NCBI GenBank assembly: GCA_052148715.1
Contig: JBKQHQ010000216.1
Span: forward strand, 62,001-126,000
Length of the DNA stretch: 64,000 nucleotides
Direction of reading: 5' to 3'
Source of the DNA: JBKQHQ01 sp052148715
Lineage (GTDB): Bacteria > Pseudomonadota > Alphaproteobacteria > Rhizobiales > Xanthobacteraceae
The notes under the pieces are model-generated. The model made no database searches, was not told the DNA's origin, and worked only from the letters and a program-made list of their open reading frames with translations. This document shows positions 43,911 to 56,872 of the stretch, in pieces. The stretch's first letter is position 1; the number at the start of each line of letters is the position of its first letter. Position numbers and translations under genes: made by a program.

Positions 43911-44969
43911 ATGAACGTATCAGGCCACCGTCCGGTTTTGCTGGTCGGCAGTGTTCCCTTGGCATCGCCCGCCGCGGTGTTCGAGGCGGTCGCCGCCGCA
44001 TTGGGCGCGCTCGTTCGCCGGATTCCCGATGGCGAGACCGGCGAGCGAAGCCAGGGGATCACCTGGCTCGGCGCCCCCTTGCGGCAGGCCAAGGGCGTGG
44101 TCACGCTCGGCGAGCGCACCATGCCGGACGGTACCAGGCGCCCGGTGCTGGCGGCCAAGCCCGGCGCATCGACCGCCGACGTGCAGTTCGGACCCGTCGG
44201 ATACGCGCAGGCGGCGCTGCAATCCTATGCCGAGTTCCTCCGGCTGCGCCGGGAGGGAATAATCCCACCCGACATACGCTTCCAGGTCAGCCTGCCGACG
44301 CCGATCGCCGTCGCCTTTGGCTTCTTCGCTCCGACCTCGGTGCGCACCGTATGGCCGGCCTGCGAACGCCGCATGCTGCTCGAGCTCGATCAGATCGTGC
44401 AGGGCATTCCGCATGCGGATCTGGCGATCCAATGGGATATCGAGACTGAGATCGCGCGCATCCTGGAATTTCCCGACAGCGCCCAAGACTATCCCATCGA
44501 CGAGCTCGTTAGTGCGATCGCTCGGGTTTGTGACAATGTTCCAGCCGAGACCGAGCTCGGTCTGCACTTCTGCTATGGCGATATGGGACACCGGCATCTG
44601 GTCGAGCCGACGGATTCCTTCTTGATGGTGGACTTGTTCAACCGGCTTGCAGCGACCGTCACACGGCCAATCACTTGGCTGCACGTGCCGGTGCCGCGCG
44701 ACCGCGACGACGACGACTATTTCGCGCCCTTGGCCGATTTGCGCAGCGAAGCGGACACCGAGCTTTATCTTGGCCTGATCCATCTCACCGACGGCATCGA
44801 AGGCGCCAAGCGGCGGCTGGCGGCCGCCGAGCGCGTCGTCGCGGATTTCGGCGTCGCGACCGAATGCGGCCTCGGCCGCCGCTCGCCGGATACTATCGCG
44901 CACTTGCTCGTGCTGCATCGGCACGTCGCCGAGCTCGACTTGACCGCCTGGGCCGATCCGGAAGTGTAG
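43911..44969 (+). CDS. MetE-like (cobalamin-independent methionine synthase superfamily) protein
   Basis: A 352-residue protein related to the C-terminal catalytic barrel of MetE and UROD-like enzymes. LLVGSVPLASPAAVFEAVAAALG starts the fold; LHFCYGD holds the His-x-Cys zinc pair and ATECGLGRRS the third zinc Cys. It is about half the length of full MetE and lacks its N-terminal barrel, so it resembles stand-alone MetE-C homologues, whose methyl donors vary. The ATG at 43911 begins just before the first strand; an upstream extension is unlikely. Followed after 5 bases by a Cys-rich mini-protein. Divergent from the sulfate operon, which is suggestive for sulfur metabolism but unproven. Confidence 0.8.
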   Translation: MNVSGHRPVLLVGSVPLASPAAVFEAVAAALGALVRRIPDGETGERSQGITWLGAPLRQAKGVVTLGERTMPDGTRRPVLAAKPGASTADVQFGPVGYAQAALQSYAEFLRLRREGIIPPDIRFQVSLPTPIAVAFGFFAPTSVRTVWPACERRMLLELDQIVQGIPHADLAIQWDIETEIARILEFPDSAQDYPIDELVSAIARVCDNVPAETELGLHFCYGDMGHRHLVEPTDSFLMVDLFNRLAATVTRPITWLHVPVPRDRDDDDYFAPLADLRSEADTELYLGLIHLTDGIEGAKRRLAAAERVVADFGVATECGLGRRSPDTIAHLLVLHRHVAELDLTAWADPEV

Positions 44970-44974
44970 GAAAC

Positions 44975-45202
44975 ATGCCTGATCGATCGCAAAAGTCATT
45001 GGAACCGCAGCCGCGCCGCATTGCCTGCGCCCGCTGCGGCACCCCGTTCGATTGCCGCCCGGGCGGTGACTGCTGGTGCGCGACGGAGTCCATCCGCTTG
45101 CCGATGCCGGCGGCGGGCCTGGACGACGACTGCCTCTGTCCGGATTGTTTACGCGCGGCGGGAACATCGCCGCCGGGTCCGACGTCGACCTCCGGCGGAT
45201 AG
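44975..45202 (+). CDS. Cysteine-rich CWC family protein
   Basis: A 75-residue protein with zinc-binding-type cysteines: CARCGTPFDC, then the CWC core (GGDCWCATE), and CLCPDCL. This is the Cys_rich_CWC pattern; the function is unknown. It starts 5 bases after the MetE-like stop and ends 9 bases before the aldo/keto reductase, so the three are an operon. Confidence 0.8.
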   Translation: MPDRSQKSLEPQPRRIACARCGTPFDCRPGGDCWCATESIRLPMPAAGLDDDCLCPDCLRAAGTSPPGPTSTSGG

Positions 45203-45211
45203 GAGTGGCCC

Positions 45212-46156
45212 ATGCAGTTTCGCAATCTCGGCAAGTCTGGGCTGCGCGTGTCGCTCAGCGGTCTAGGGTGCAACAATTTCGGCGGCCGGATCGATCTGGA
45301 GGCCGCGCGCAAGGTGGTGCACAAGGCGCTCGATCTCGGCGTCACGTTGTTCGACACCGCCGATATCTACGGCGAGAAGGGCGGCTCCGAATCCGCCCTC
45401 GGCACGCTGCTCGGCGACCGGCGCAAGGACATCGTGCTCGCCACCAAATTCGGCTTGGCGGTGGACGAGGCGCGCGGGCTCACCGGCGCATCGCGGCGCT
45501 ACATCATGTTGGCGGTTGAAGCGAGCCTCAAACGGCTGAAGACCGACTGGATCGACCTCTATCAGCTGCACGCCCCCGATCCGCGCACGCCGATCGAGGA
45601 GACGCTGCGCGCGCTCGACGATCTGATCCACCAGGGCAAGGTGCGTTACATCGGCTGCTCCAACATGCCGGCGTGGCAAGTCGTCGGCGCGCACTGGACC
45701 GCGCAGGCCGACAATCTGCACGCATTCGTCTCGTGCCAGGACGAATACAGCCTGGTCGAGCGCAGCATCGAGAAGGAGCTGATCCCTGCGGCTGCGGCCT
45801 ATGGCTTGGGTCTCCTCCCCTTCTTTCCGCTGGCGAGCGGATTACTGACCGGGAAATACCGACGCGGCGAGCTTCCGCCCGCCAGCACCCGCATGGCGAA
45901 GATGAAAAGTCTCGCCGAGCGCTATCTGACCGACGCGAATTTTGACCGCGTCGAGCGGCTCCAGGTTTTTGCGCGCGAGCGTGGACACAGTTTGCTCGAG
46001 CTCGCCTTCTCTTGGCTCGCCGCGCGGCCGCAGATCGCCAGCATCATCGCCGGCGCGACCCTGCCGGAGCAGGTCGAGCAGAACGTCGGGGCGGTGGCCT
46101 GGACGCTGAGCGCAGAGGAGTTTTCGGAAGTGGATCGGTTGAGCGGGCAGCCGTAA
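45212..46156 (+). CDS. Aldo/keto reductase
   Basis: A 314-residue NADPH-dependent oxidoreductase with the AKR barrel. VTLFDTADIYGEKGGSESALG contains the catalytic Asp and Tyr, VLATKFG the Lys, and DLYQLHAPDPRTPIEET the His segment. The C-terminal SIIAGATLPEQVEQNV binds the NADP phosphate. It resembles the YajO/Tas-like AKR group acting on sugar or aromatic aldehydes; substrate unknown. AGGAG precedes the ATG. Confidence 0.93.
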   Translation: MQFRNLGKSGLRVSLSGLGCNNFGGRIDLEAARKVVHKALDLGVTLFDTADIYGEKGGSESALGTLLGDRRKDIVLATKFGLAVDEARGLTGASRRYIMLAVEASLKRLKTDWIDLYQLHAPDPRTPIEETLRALDDLIHQGKVRYIGCSNMPAWQVVGAHWTAQADNLHAFVSCQDEYSLVERSIEKELIPAAAAYGLGLLPFFPLASGLLTGKYRRGELPPASTRMAKMKSLAERYLTDANFDRVERLQVFARERGHSLLELAFSWLAARPQIASIIAGATLPEQVEQNVGAVAWTLSAEEFSEVDRLSGQP

Positions 46157-46304
46157 GATTCCGCGCTATTTCCACGCCCCGCGCCATCCTCTGGACACGA
46201 ACGGCGTCTATCCGCTTGCGTGAATCCGAGCGTGTATCAATGGCGATGGCCAGCGTAGCCGAACAACGGCTGCGCCGGCTCGCCTGCTTTTTTGCGAGCG
46301 AACC

Positions 46305-48152
<1,848 letters not shown>

Positions 48153-48375
48153 GACTGGAGAGGTAACTACAACCAAGCGCCCGGATTCTCCAAGTCCGAC
48201 GGCCCGCGGCGGAACGCTCACCAACGCCTCCACGCGACAGACCTTTGGCGCGCCCCAAACGGACATTAACGGCCGCCATACCCCAATTGGACAAAATCTG
48301 GGTCGGGTCGCAACGTTATTGCGGCTTTGTCAGGTGATGGTTCATCATTTTCGTTTTGAAAAAATCACATAACCG

Positions 48376-48404
48376 TTGAATATATTGCTGACTATGGTTT
48401 AGAT
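48376..48404 (+). promoter_or_regulatory. Candidate promoter of the AT-rich orphan gene
   Basis: TTGAAT and TTAGAT with a 17-base spacer in an AT-rich stretch, about 30 bases before the ATG at 48435. Read from sequence only. Confidence 0.35.
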
Positions 48405-48434
48405 TGTAGCGGAGCAATCTTGGCGGACGCGACC

Positions 48435-49022
48435 ATGTTGAACCTACGGGCAATGCTCATACTAACTATATCAGTCTTGTATCCATGTTGCGGATACTCG
48501 CAATACGTTCTTGATACCGCATTCTGTAAGTCAATCATCGGTAAAGAATGCGTTGGGGCTATCCCTGCAGGTTCTGGCTCGGGTATTGACCTACGTGACC
48601 TAAGTAAGAACGAAAACGGGCCTTTGATCCACTATTGGGCTAAACTGCGAAATGCGAACGACGCGGCGATCGCAATTGTGATGGTCCGTCAAGGAACTTG
48701 CTACGATGAAAAGATAAACCTGCCCGAGTCGAGATTTAAGGCAAACCCTGGAAAACTTAGAACGCTTTGGAGTTACCTGTCCTCAGTTACATTATCAGAC
48801 CTACTATCACGCCTTTCGATTAAAGATCTGAGCCTTGAAGCGGGCTTAAAGGGAAAAATCGATGCTAAAATCAACTTAGCTTTCGTTACGACTTCAGAGG
48901 GTTTTCGAATACATGATTTTCGCAATATGCCGTGTCCTGGAACAATTCAGGCGAGAATATTTGATAGCAATGGAGATCCTATCCCCGGCGAAAATGACGT
49001 TAGGACTCTTGAGATCAGGTAG
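48435..49022 (+). CDS. AT-rich exported orphan protein
   Basis: A 195-residue protein with a signal peptide (hydrophobic 4-16, then CCGYSQ, cleavage near residue 20; a lipoprotein Cys is possible but no clear lipobox). The mature part has four further cysteines (FCKSIIGKEC, TCYD, PCPG) and a C-terminal beta-like region. No family recognised. Base composition and codon use are clearly AT-richer than all neighbours, indicating recent transfer. It is inserted between the ABC exporter gene and a decayed ABC-ATPase fragment. A TTG in frame at 48420 is an alternative start. Confidence 0.6.
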   Translation: MLNLRAMLILTISVLYPCCGYSQYVLDTAFCKSIIGKECVGAIPAGSGSGIDLRDLSKNENGPLIHYWAKLRNANDAAIAIVMVRQGTCYDEKINLPESRFKANPGKLRTLWSYLSSVTLSDLLSRLSIKDLSLEAGLKGKIDAKINLAFVTTSEGFRIHDFRNMPCPGTIQARIFDSNGDPIPGENDVRTLEIR

Positions 49023-49055
49023 GCTCTCTCGATTGGTTCTATTGTCAATCTGTCG

Positions 49056-49225
49056 GAGCATTTTTTCGACATAGAGGGCGACCGCATCTCGATCGACGGT
49101 CAGGACGTCGCCGCGGATCTCGGGGATAACCCAATACGCCTCGTCGCTGACACCTCTCCCAGGGAGCGGGTTGAACCTCTCCAAAACCCGTCATCTCGCC
49201 GCGCGTCATGATGAGTTTCCGAAAA
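49056..49225 (+). pseudogene. Decayed ABC-ATPase fragment
   Basis: Reads FFDIEGDRISIDGQDVAADLG, then degenerate sequence with RLVADTS and LAARHDEF, collinear with FFDVEDGRILIDGQDIAEV ... VVTQDTS ... LAHADEF of the ABC exporter encoded upstream, with gaps and no signature or Walker motifs. It is a remnant of a second or duplicated exporter gene. Confidence 0.6.
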
Positions 49226-49238
49226 GGCGCGGCGCCCG

Positions 49239-49679
49239 TCACTTGCGGCCGATGCCGACCGTCAGCGTGTAGGTCGCATTCCCGCGTGTGCCGCCGACGG
49301 TGATGCGGTAGTCGCCCGACTGTGCCAGCCGGCCCGACCAGCCGTCGGCGTCCTCGCCCTCGCGGGCACCGGCGAGGTCGCGCCCGTCAGGTCCCGCGAT
49401 CTGAAACACGGCATTGTGCTCCAAGGACGTGATGCTGACGCGCATCGGTTGCCCGGCTTCCGCTCTCAGGACATAGACGTCGCGGTCGCCGCGCACGACG
49501 CCGCCGGAAAGCGTCGCCGTCTCGGAGCCGCGCGCGAACCGCACTTGCCTGGTCACCCCCTCCGCTGCGGCACGACCGACCGCCGGTACCCCAACCAGAT
49601 CGATCGTGGCGAGTGTCGACAGCAAGAGCAACGCCAAAGGCAACGCACGGCGCGCATCGGGAGAAAATGTCTTCGTCAT
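49239..49679 (-). CDS. Small exported PPC-like protein
   Basis: A 146-residue protein with a signal peptide (about 12-38, cleavage after GRAA). The mature part looks like a bacterial pre-peptidase C-terminal (PPC) beta-sandwich: VRGDRDVYVLRAEAGQPMRVSITSLEHNAVFQIAGPDG and QSGDYRITVGGTRGNATYTLTVGI. In other proteins PPC domains accompany secreted proteases; here it stands alone. It lies 21 bases after the SemiSWEET gene on the same strand. Confidence 0.8.
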   Translation of the reverse strand: MTKTFSPDARRALPLALLLLSTLATIDLVGVPAVGRAAAEGVTRQVRFARGSETATLSGGVVRGDRDVYVLRAEAGQPMRVSITSLEHNAVFQIAGPDGRDLAGAREGEDADGWSGRLAQSGDYRITVGGTRGNATYTLTVGIGRK

Positions 49680-49700
49680 GTATTCAAGTCCGCCCCTGCC

Positions 49701-49958
49701 TCACCCGTGCTTCACCTTCAGTACCAGGATCGGCACCAGGAGCCCAAGCGTCACTATGTTGGAGCCGATCAGCGGCCAATCGACGATGGCGAGGCCATAG
49801 ACCAGCCAGAAGGCGATGCCGACCGCGAAGGCGACATAGGCGGGGAGCGAGATTGCGCGGGTGTCGCGTTCGCGCAGGATTTTTACCGCTTGCGGCAGCC
49901 AGCACAGGGTGGTGAGCGCGGCGCCGACCGTTCCGATTCCATTGACCAGCAACGACAT
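49701..49958 (-). CDS. SemiSWEET-type sugar transporter
   Basis: An 85-residue three-helix protein of the PQ-loop/SemiSWEET family that transports sugars as a dimer. It contains LCWLPQAVKILRERDTRAISLPAYVAFAVGIAFWLVYGLAIVDWPLIGSNIVTL: the PQ motif, the conserved TxxIS, the W/YG in helix 2 and the Asn in helix 3. It lies upstream of the PPC-like gene and divergent from uvrB. Confidence 0.88.
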   Translation of the reverse strand: MSLLVNGIGTVGAALTTLCWLPQAVKILRERDTRAISLPAYVAFAVGIAFWLVYGLAIVDWPLIGSNIVTLGLLVPILVLKVKHG

Positions 49959-50072
49959 GCGGCTCGCATACCGCTGATTTGTCTACGGTTTATGACAGTG
50001 GCTTGAACGCGCGCGCGCGCGGCATGCCACGGCACCCTTCCCTGCCCGCCGGGGCCGGCCCATATTGCGGCC

Positions 50073-52769
<2,697 letters not shown>

Positions 52770-53011
52770 GAGACCCCGCGAATTGCTGCTAGGCGGGACA
52801 GCAGTATGGGAATCTCACGCAATCTCCGGCCAGGGCGTCAACCCTTAATGTTAACCCACAAATGGCCGCATCCGGCTCAGATGCAAATCACTTGCATTCC
52901 TTGCCCGCCGGCCGGTATTTTTCTTCTTTGTGCACTTTTGAAGGACTTTTTTGACAATTCTCGTCAAAAATCGCTTGATAAAGAGCAGAAGCACAACCGA
53001 ATGAGCCTACG

Positions 53012-54265
53012 ATGCTAATGCGTTTCGGAATCGAGAACTTCCTCTCAATTCGCGACTATCAAGAACTCTCGTTGGTCGCCTCCTCTTTGAAAGAGGACAC
53101 CGATCAATTGATTGAAGTTTCGGGCTTGTCCGAAAAACTCCTGCCGGCCGTACTAATTTACGGCGCGAATGCCTCAGGGAAAAGCAACGTACTGGCTGCG
53201 ATCGACTTCCTCCGCTGGAATATCCTCTACTCCCAACGAAAGGCGTCGCCGAGTGGAGGGATCTCCAGACCATCCTTTGCGCTTGATAGGTCCTGCAAGG
53301 AACGGCTTACGAAGGTTGACTGCGACGTCATCATCGCGGGCGTGAGATATCATTTTGGGTTCTCAGTTACCGACAATGAATTCATTGAAGAATGGTTGTA
53401 CGCTTTTCCAAATGGAAAACGGCAGCTGTGGTATCAGCGCGAGGCAGGAACTTTCGTGTTTGGAAAGTCTTTGAAAGGGAAGAACAAGGCAATCCAAGAG
53501 TTAACTCGACCAAACAGTCTATTTATTTCTTCGGCCGCCCAAAACGCGCACGAGCAACTTCTGGACATTTACAGCTTCTTCGACAAGGATCTCCAGCAGG
53601 AACGCCGATTGCCGGTATCTAAAGTTGATTGGAGTTCTGCCGACAGAGAGAAAATAGTCGATTTCTTGCGATCGTCCGATGTTGGGATAAAGTCCATGAA
53701 GGTAGACGAGGTCTCCGCTTCAGAGGAAGTCAGCCAGTTTATGAGTAAGCTTGACAAACTCATAGGCGAAGTAGTTACAGATCTTCCAGAAGGTATTATC
53801 AATGACACGACTTCCCACAAATTAACGCTTGGACATGCTTCTGATGAAGGTGAAACATTTTTAGATATGAGCTTAGAAAGCAAAGGCACTCGCCGTCTAT
53901 TAGTTTTGATAGATCCAATATTAAGGCTCCTTTCTACAGGAGGAATATTTATTCTCGATGAAATAGAATCTAGCCTTCACCCACTAGTTTCTAGACAGAT
54001 CGTTCGATTATTCACCAACAAGAGGACGAATGAAAAGGGTGCGCAGCTCATTGCGGCCACTCACGACACAAATCTGTTGAGGCCTGGGCTACTTCGTCGA
54101 GATCAGATTTGGTTTACTGAGAAGGACCGCAGCGGGGCAACGCACCTCTATCCCCTCTCGGACATACATACCCGCCGAGGCGACAACTTGGAAAAAGGCT
54201 ACTTGCAGGGCCGATTTGGGGCCATTCCATTCATCGACACGATTGAAGACATCGCTTCGGGGTGA
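53012..54265 (+). CDS. rloA: RloA-like AAA ATPase (AbiL-type defence)
   Basis: A 417-residue ATPase of the ABC/SMC-like AAA_15/21 class. The first strand is MRFGIENFLSIRDYQELSLVAS, with Walker A IYGANASGKSN at 50-60, a signature region SKGTRRLLVLIDPIL, Walker B GIFILDEIESSLHP and the switch AATHDTNLLRP. Such ATPases pair with RloB proteins, a combination also known from the AbiL abortive-infection system. The gene is AT-richer than uvrB and follows it by 240 bases. Two ATGs (53012, 53018) are possible and the RBS is weak. Role as an antiphage sensor is family inference. Confidence 0.85.
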   Translation: MLMRFGIENFLSIRDYQELSLVASSLKEDTDQLIEVSGLSEKLLPAVLIYGANASGKSNVLAAIDFLRWNILYSQRKASPSGGISRPSFALDRSCKERLTKVDCDVIIAGVRYHFGFSVTDNEFIEEWLYAFPNGKRQLWYQREAGTFVFGKSLKGKNKAIQELTRPNSLFISSAAQNAHEQLLDIYSFFDKDLQQERRLPVSKVDWSSADREKIVDFLRSSDVGIKSMKVDEVSASEEVSQFMSKLDKLIGEVVTDLPEGIINDTTSHKLTLGHASDEGETFLDMSLESKGTRRLLVLIDPILRLLSTGGIFILDEIESSLHPLVSRQIVRLFTNKRTNEKGAQLIAATHDTNLLRPGLLRRDQIWFTEKDRSGATHLYPLSDIHTRRGDNLEKGYLQGRFGAIPFIDTIEDIASG

Positions 54266-54274
54266 GTATTCGTA

Positions 54275-54907
54275 GTGGCTCGGCATCCTAAACCTCCTCT
54301 GTGCATTAGACGCGGTCGAGCGAGAGTCGATGCCAAGCTAGCACTTATGATCTTCTCTGAGGGCAGCAGGACAGAGCCTGATTACATTCGGGATTTCGTA
54401 AGGGATCACGGCAACAGCTTGGTTAAAGTTGAGCTTGGTCCGCACGGCGTCCCTACGTCCCTGGTTGAGGCCGCGGTGACCTACCTAAATCGCAGTCGGC
54501 GCCGAAGGAGGGATAGCTTTGAGAAACGAGATCAAGTGTGGGTCGTTTTCGATTGCGATGACCACCCGAATCTTCGAGCGGCAATCGCTAGAGCGCGCGA
54601 CAACGGCGTGAACGTTGCCTATTCGAATCCTTGCTTCGAACTTTGGGCTTTACTGCACTTGGAGGATCATGACGCGCCGATTTCGCGCCAGCATTTGCAA
54701 CGCAGACTTGCCAACCTCATGCCCGGATATGATGCCCAACGCTCCAAACGCATCGATTACGAGCTAATTCGCACCGCATACAATGAAGCTGATGAACGCG
54801 CTGAGAGGATGGCGCGGCGTAGAGTTGAGGAGGGTGACGCCATGGGAAACCCTTACACGGACGTTTACGAATTGACTAGGAGAATTAAGGAAAACGGGAA
54901 AAAATAG
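54275..54907 (+). CDS. rloB: RloB-like Toprim-type effector (AbiL-type defence)
   Basis: A 210-residue RloB family protein. SEGSRTEPDYIRDF at 28-41 carries the conserved Glu of the Toprim-like fold, VWVVFDCDDHPNLRAAIARAR the DxD, and GVNVAYSNPCFELWALLHLEDH the family hallmark. Toprim-type nucleases of this kind are thought to cleave nucleic acid when their partner ATPase is triggered. The start is a GTG with GGGGTGAG 8 bases upstream, 9 bases after rloA, so they are co-transcribed. The downstream junction with the uvrB duplicate lies near 55017. Confidence 0.88.
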   Translation: MARHPKPPLCIRRGRARVDAKLALMIFSEGSRTEPDYIRDFVRDHGNSLVKVELGPHGVPTSLVEAAVTYLNRSRRRRRDSFEKRDQVWVVFDCDDHPNLRAAIARARDNGVNVAYSNPCFELWALLHLEDHDAPISRQHLQRRLANLMPGYDAQRSKRIDYELIRTAYNEADERAERMARRRVEEGDAMGNPYTDVYELTRRIKENGKK

Positions 54908-55017
54908 TTCCTGGTTCTGACCACAGCGCGATCTACATCACTGATTATATCGCAGGCTAGCATTCCCTTTTATGCTTCACCGCGCCCAGGAATAACGACC
55001 TTGGGCCGGGGCTGATA

Positions 55018-55515
55018 CAGCGCGCCATCGCCGAGACCGACCGCCGCCGCGAAAAGCAGGTCGAGTACAACGTCGCCAACGGCATCACGCCGGAATCGAT
55101 CAAGAAGTCGATCGGCGACATTCTGCAAAGCGTATACGAGCGCGACCACGTGCTGGTGTCGACCGGCGACGGCGGCTTCGCCGAAGACGTGGCGACCATC
55201 GGCCACAATTTCGAGGCGGTGATCGCCGACATCGAGACGCGCATGCGCGAGGCGGCGGCCGACCTGAACTTCGAGGAAGCCGCGCGGCTGCGCGACGAGC
55301 TCAAGCGCCTGCGCGCCACCGAGCTCGCCGTCATCGACGATCCGACCGCGCATCCCGGGTCGACGCCCGCGGCGCGCGGAAAGCCGGGCAAGGCGCGCTT
55401 GCCGACCCTCGACGAGATGGGCCCGGGCGTGGAGTCGATCCCACGCAAGGACGGCCCGCGCTCGCAGACCGGCCGCCCCGGCATGCGCGGCGGCTGGCGC
55501 GGCAAGCGGCGGTAG
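55018..55515 (+). pseudogene. Duplicate uvrB 3' end
   Basis: A promoterless, startless fragment encoding the last 165 residues of UvrB in an unbroken frame, including the UVR domain, to its own TAG. About 25 substitutions separate it from 52269-52769, mostly silent, plus one in-frame codon loss (PRGKDG becomes PRKDG). This is allele-like divergence rather than decay, so one copy probably came from another strain with the inserted DNA. Confidence 0.92.
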
Positions 55516-55643
55516 AAGGATCAGGCACCCCGGCTAGAACAGGTGCGCTACTCATCAGGGAATTCTTCTACTTCTAAAATTCTGCCACTCGTTTTGAGCC
55601 CCCCGGTCCGGGTTCCCGCAGCCATGGGGGATCATCCTGCGGC

Positions 55644-55877
55644 TCACTTTTCTGCTTCGAGGATGGCAATGTCCTTCTTGAGTAGGTCGTTGGCGAGATC
55701 GGAGAGCGCCACGCCCTTCTTCGCCGCCAGGGCTGAGAGGTAGGCCTGCACATCAGCGTCGAGATAAACCGGAAGATTGAGCCTGGCATTGGGCCGATGG
55801 AACTTTCCACGGACGCCGCCTGAGAAGTCGATCTCAGTAGGGATGTCGTCGTCCTGGGACGGGGCGGCTGCGCTCAT
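55644..55877 (-). CDS. brnA: BrnA-type antitoxin
   Basis: A 77-residue protein. The C-terminal part RPNARLNLPVYLDADVQAYLSALAAKKGVALSDLANDLLKKDI is a ribbon-helix-helix DNA-binding region of the BrnA type, with an acidic N-terminus (DDDIPTEIDFSGGVRGKF) that contacts the toxin. It follows the BrnT gene by 8 bases on the same strand, the usual toxin-first order of this family. It is expected to neutralise BrnT and repress the operon. Confidence 0.85.
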   Translation of the reverse strand: MSAAAPSQDDDIPTEIDFSGGVRGKFHRPNARLNLPVYLDADVQAYLSALAAKKGVALSDLANDLLKKDIAILEAEK

Positions 55878-55885
55878 GGGTTCAC

Positions 55886-56197
55886 CTATCGCGGTTCATC
55901 TTCGTAGGAGCGGCGTTCACGTTTGGTCGCCTTGCGGGCCGAGATAATGCGGATCCGGACATTGGTCGGCCCAATAATTTCGTACGCGTGCGCGACGGCG
56001 AGAAGGTTGCCACCCGCATCGAGCCCCAGCGTGAACCAGCGTTCCTCGTGCTGGCTGTTGGCGTCGTCGTAGACGGTCAACGCCAGCGCATCCAACAGCA
56101 CAGTGGCGGCCTGGTCGAACGTGACGCCATGCTTGCGGGCGTTGTACAGCGCTTTTGCAGGGTCCCATTCGAAATCGTAGACGACGTCCTCGTTCAT
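55886..56197 (-). CDS. brnT: BrnT-type toxin (RNase)
   Basis: A 103-residue protein matching BrnT, a RelE-like ribonuclease: FEWDPAKALYNARKHGVTFDQAATVLLDALALTVYDD, then HEERWFTLGLDAGGNLLAVAHAY and RIRIISARKATKRERRSYED. The pattern WDxxKAxxNxxKHGVxFxxA and the RIISAR(K)AxxxER(R)xYE ending are family hallmarks. The ATG at 56197 fits the family start; 17 in-phase upstream residues are unlikely. It forms a toxin-antitoxin module with brnA. Confidence 0.88.
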   Translation of the reverse strand: MNEDVVYDFEWDPAKALYNARKHGVTFDQAATVLLDALALTVYDDANSQHEERWFTLGLDAGGNLLAVAHAYEIIGPTNVRIRIISARKATKRERRSYEDEPR

Positions 56198-56399
56198 CCG
56201 ACCGCCGCGAGCACCCAGTGCGGCCTGCTGCAGGACAGTGTCGACCATCCATGAAGGGGGCGCTGTTTCGCCAACGGCAGGCGAAGGATGCTATACGCCA
56301 AAATGACGTAGATATCCATCCGGGTTCTCAAGCGCATTTGGCGGTTGGAGGCGGAGGTACCCGTGCCGCATGAGGAGGACAAGGACCCCTCGCCCCGCC

Positions 56400-56798
56400 T
56401 CACGGAATGAACGAGGCGGCGTTGATCAGGCCGACGCAGATGGAGGCGGCGGCGAAGCAGGTGGCGCCGGCGGCGTTGTTGGTCTCGATCACCTTTGGCA
56501 GCAGCCAGTGCAGCACCCAAAAAACGAGGAGCTGCGCCAGGCACGCAACGGCGCCCCAGGCGAAAAATCCCCAAATGCTGCTGTGCGTGTAGGAGGCGAC
56601 CAACAATGGAAATGTGAAGCCGAGCATGGCGCCTCCCAGCGCAATGGCCGGCGCCATATTGGCCTTGGAGATTTCGCTTTGCTCGTCATAAGGCGTCACC
56701 CAAATGTAGAGACGGGTGAAAACCGCCAACATCAGGAGACCGGCGGCGAAATAGAGGCCAAACAGCATCAGGCCATGGAAATCAAACTGGCTGCTCAT
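56400..56798 (-). CDS. DUF350 (YjfL-like) membrane protein
   Basis: A 132-residue protein with four membrane helices and the DUF350 pattern: MLFGLYFAAGLLMLAVFTRLYIWVTPYDE, SKANMAPAIALGGAMLGFTFPLL, and FWVLHWLLPKVIETNNAAGATCFAAASICVGLINAASF. It resembles one half of E. coli YjfL. Located downstream of a glutathionylspermidine-synthase-like gene, as in the yjfMC/yjfL clusters of other bacteria; function unknown. Confidence 0.85.
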   Translation of the reverse strand: MSSQFDFHGLMLFGLYFAAGLLMLAVFTRLYIWVTPYDEQSEISKANMAPAIALGGAMLGFTFPLLVASYTHSSIWGFFAWGAVACLAQLLVFWVLHWLLPKVIETNNAAGATCFAAASICVGLINAASFIP

Positions 56799-56872
56799 TC
56801 ACGGCTCCTCGGCTCCAGGCAAAACAAACGGCGGAAATCCCGCCGCGGTGACGACGATGGGTCCTTGCGCTT

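Noticed and set aside
43841..44158. Leftward frame at the start of the MetE-like gene
   Set aside because: No motif; the rightward gene has zinc-ligand motifs and operon spacing.
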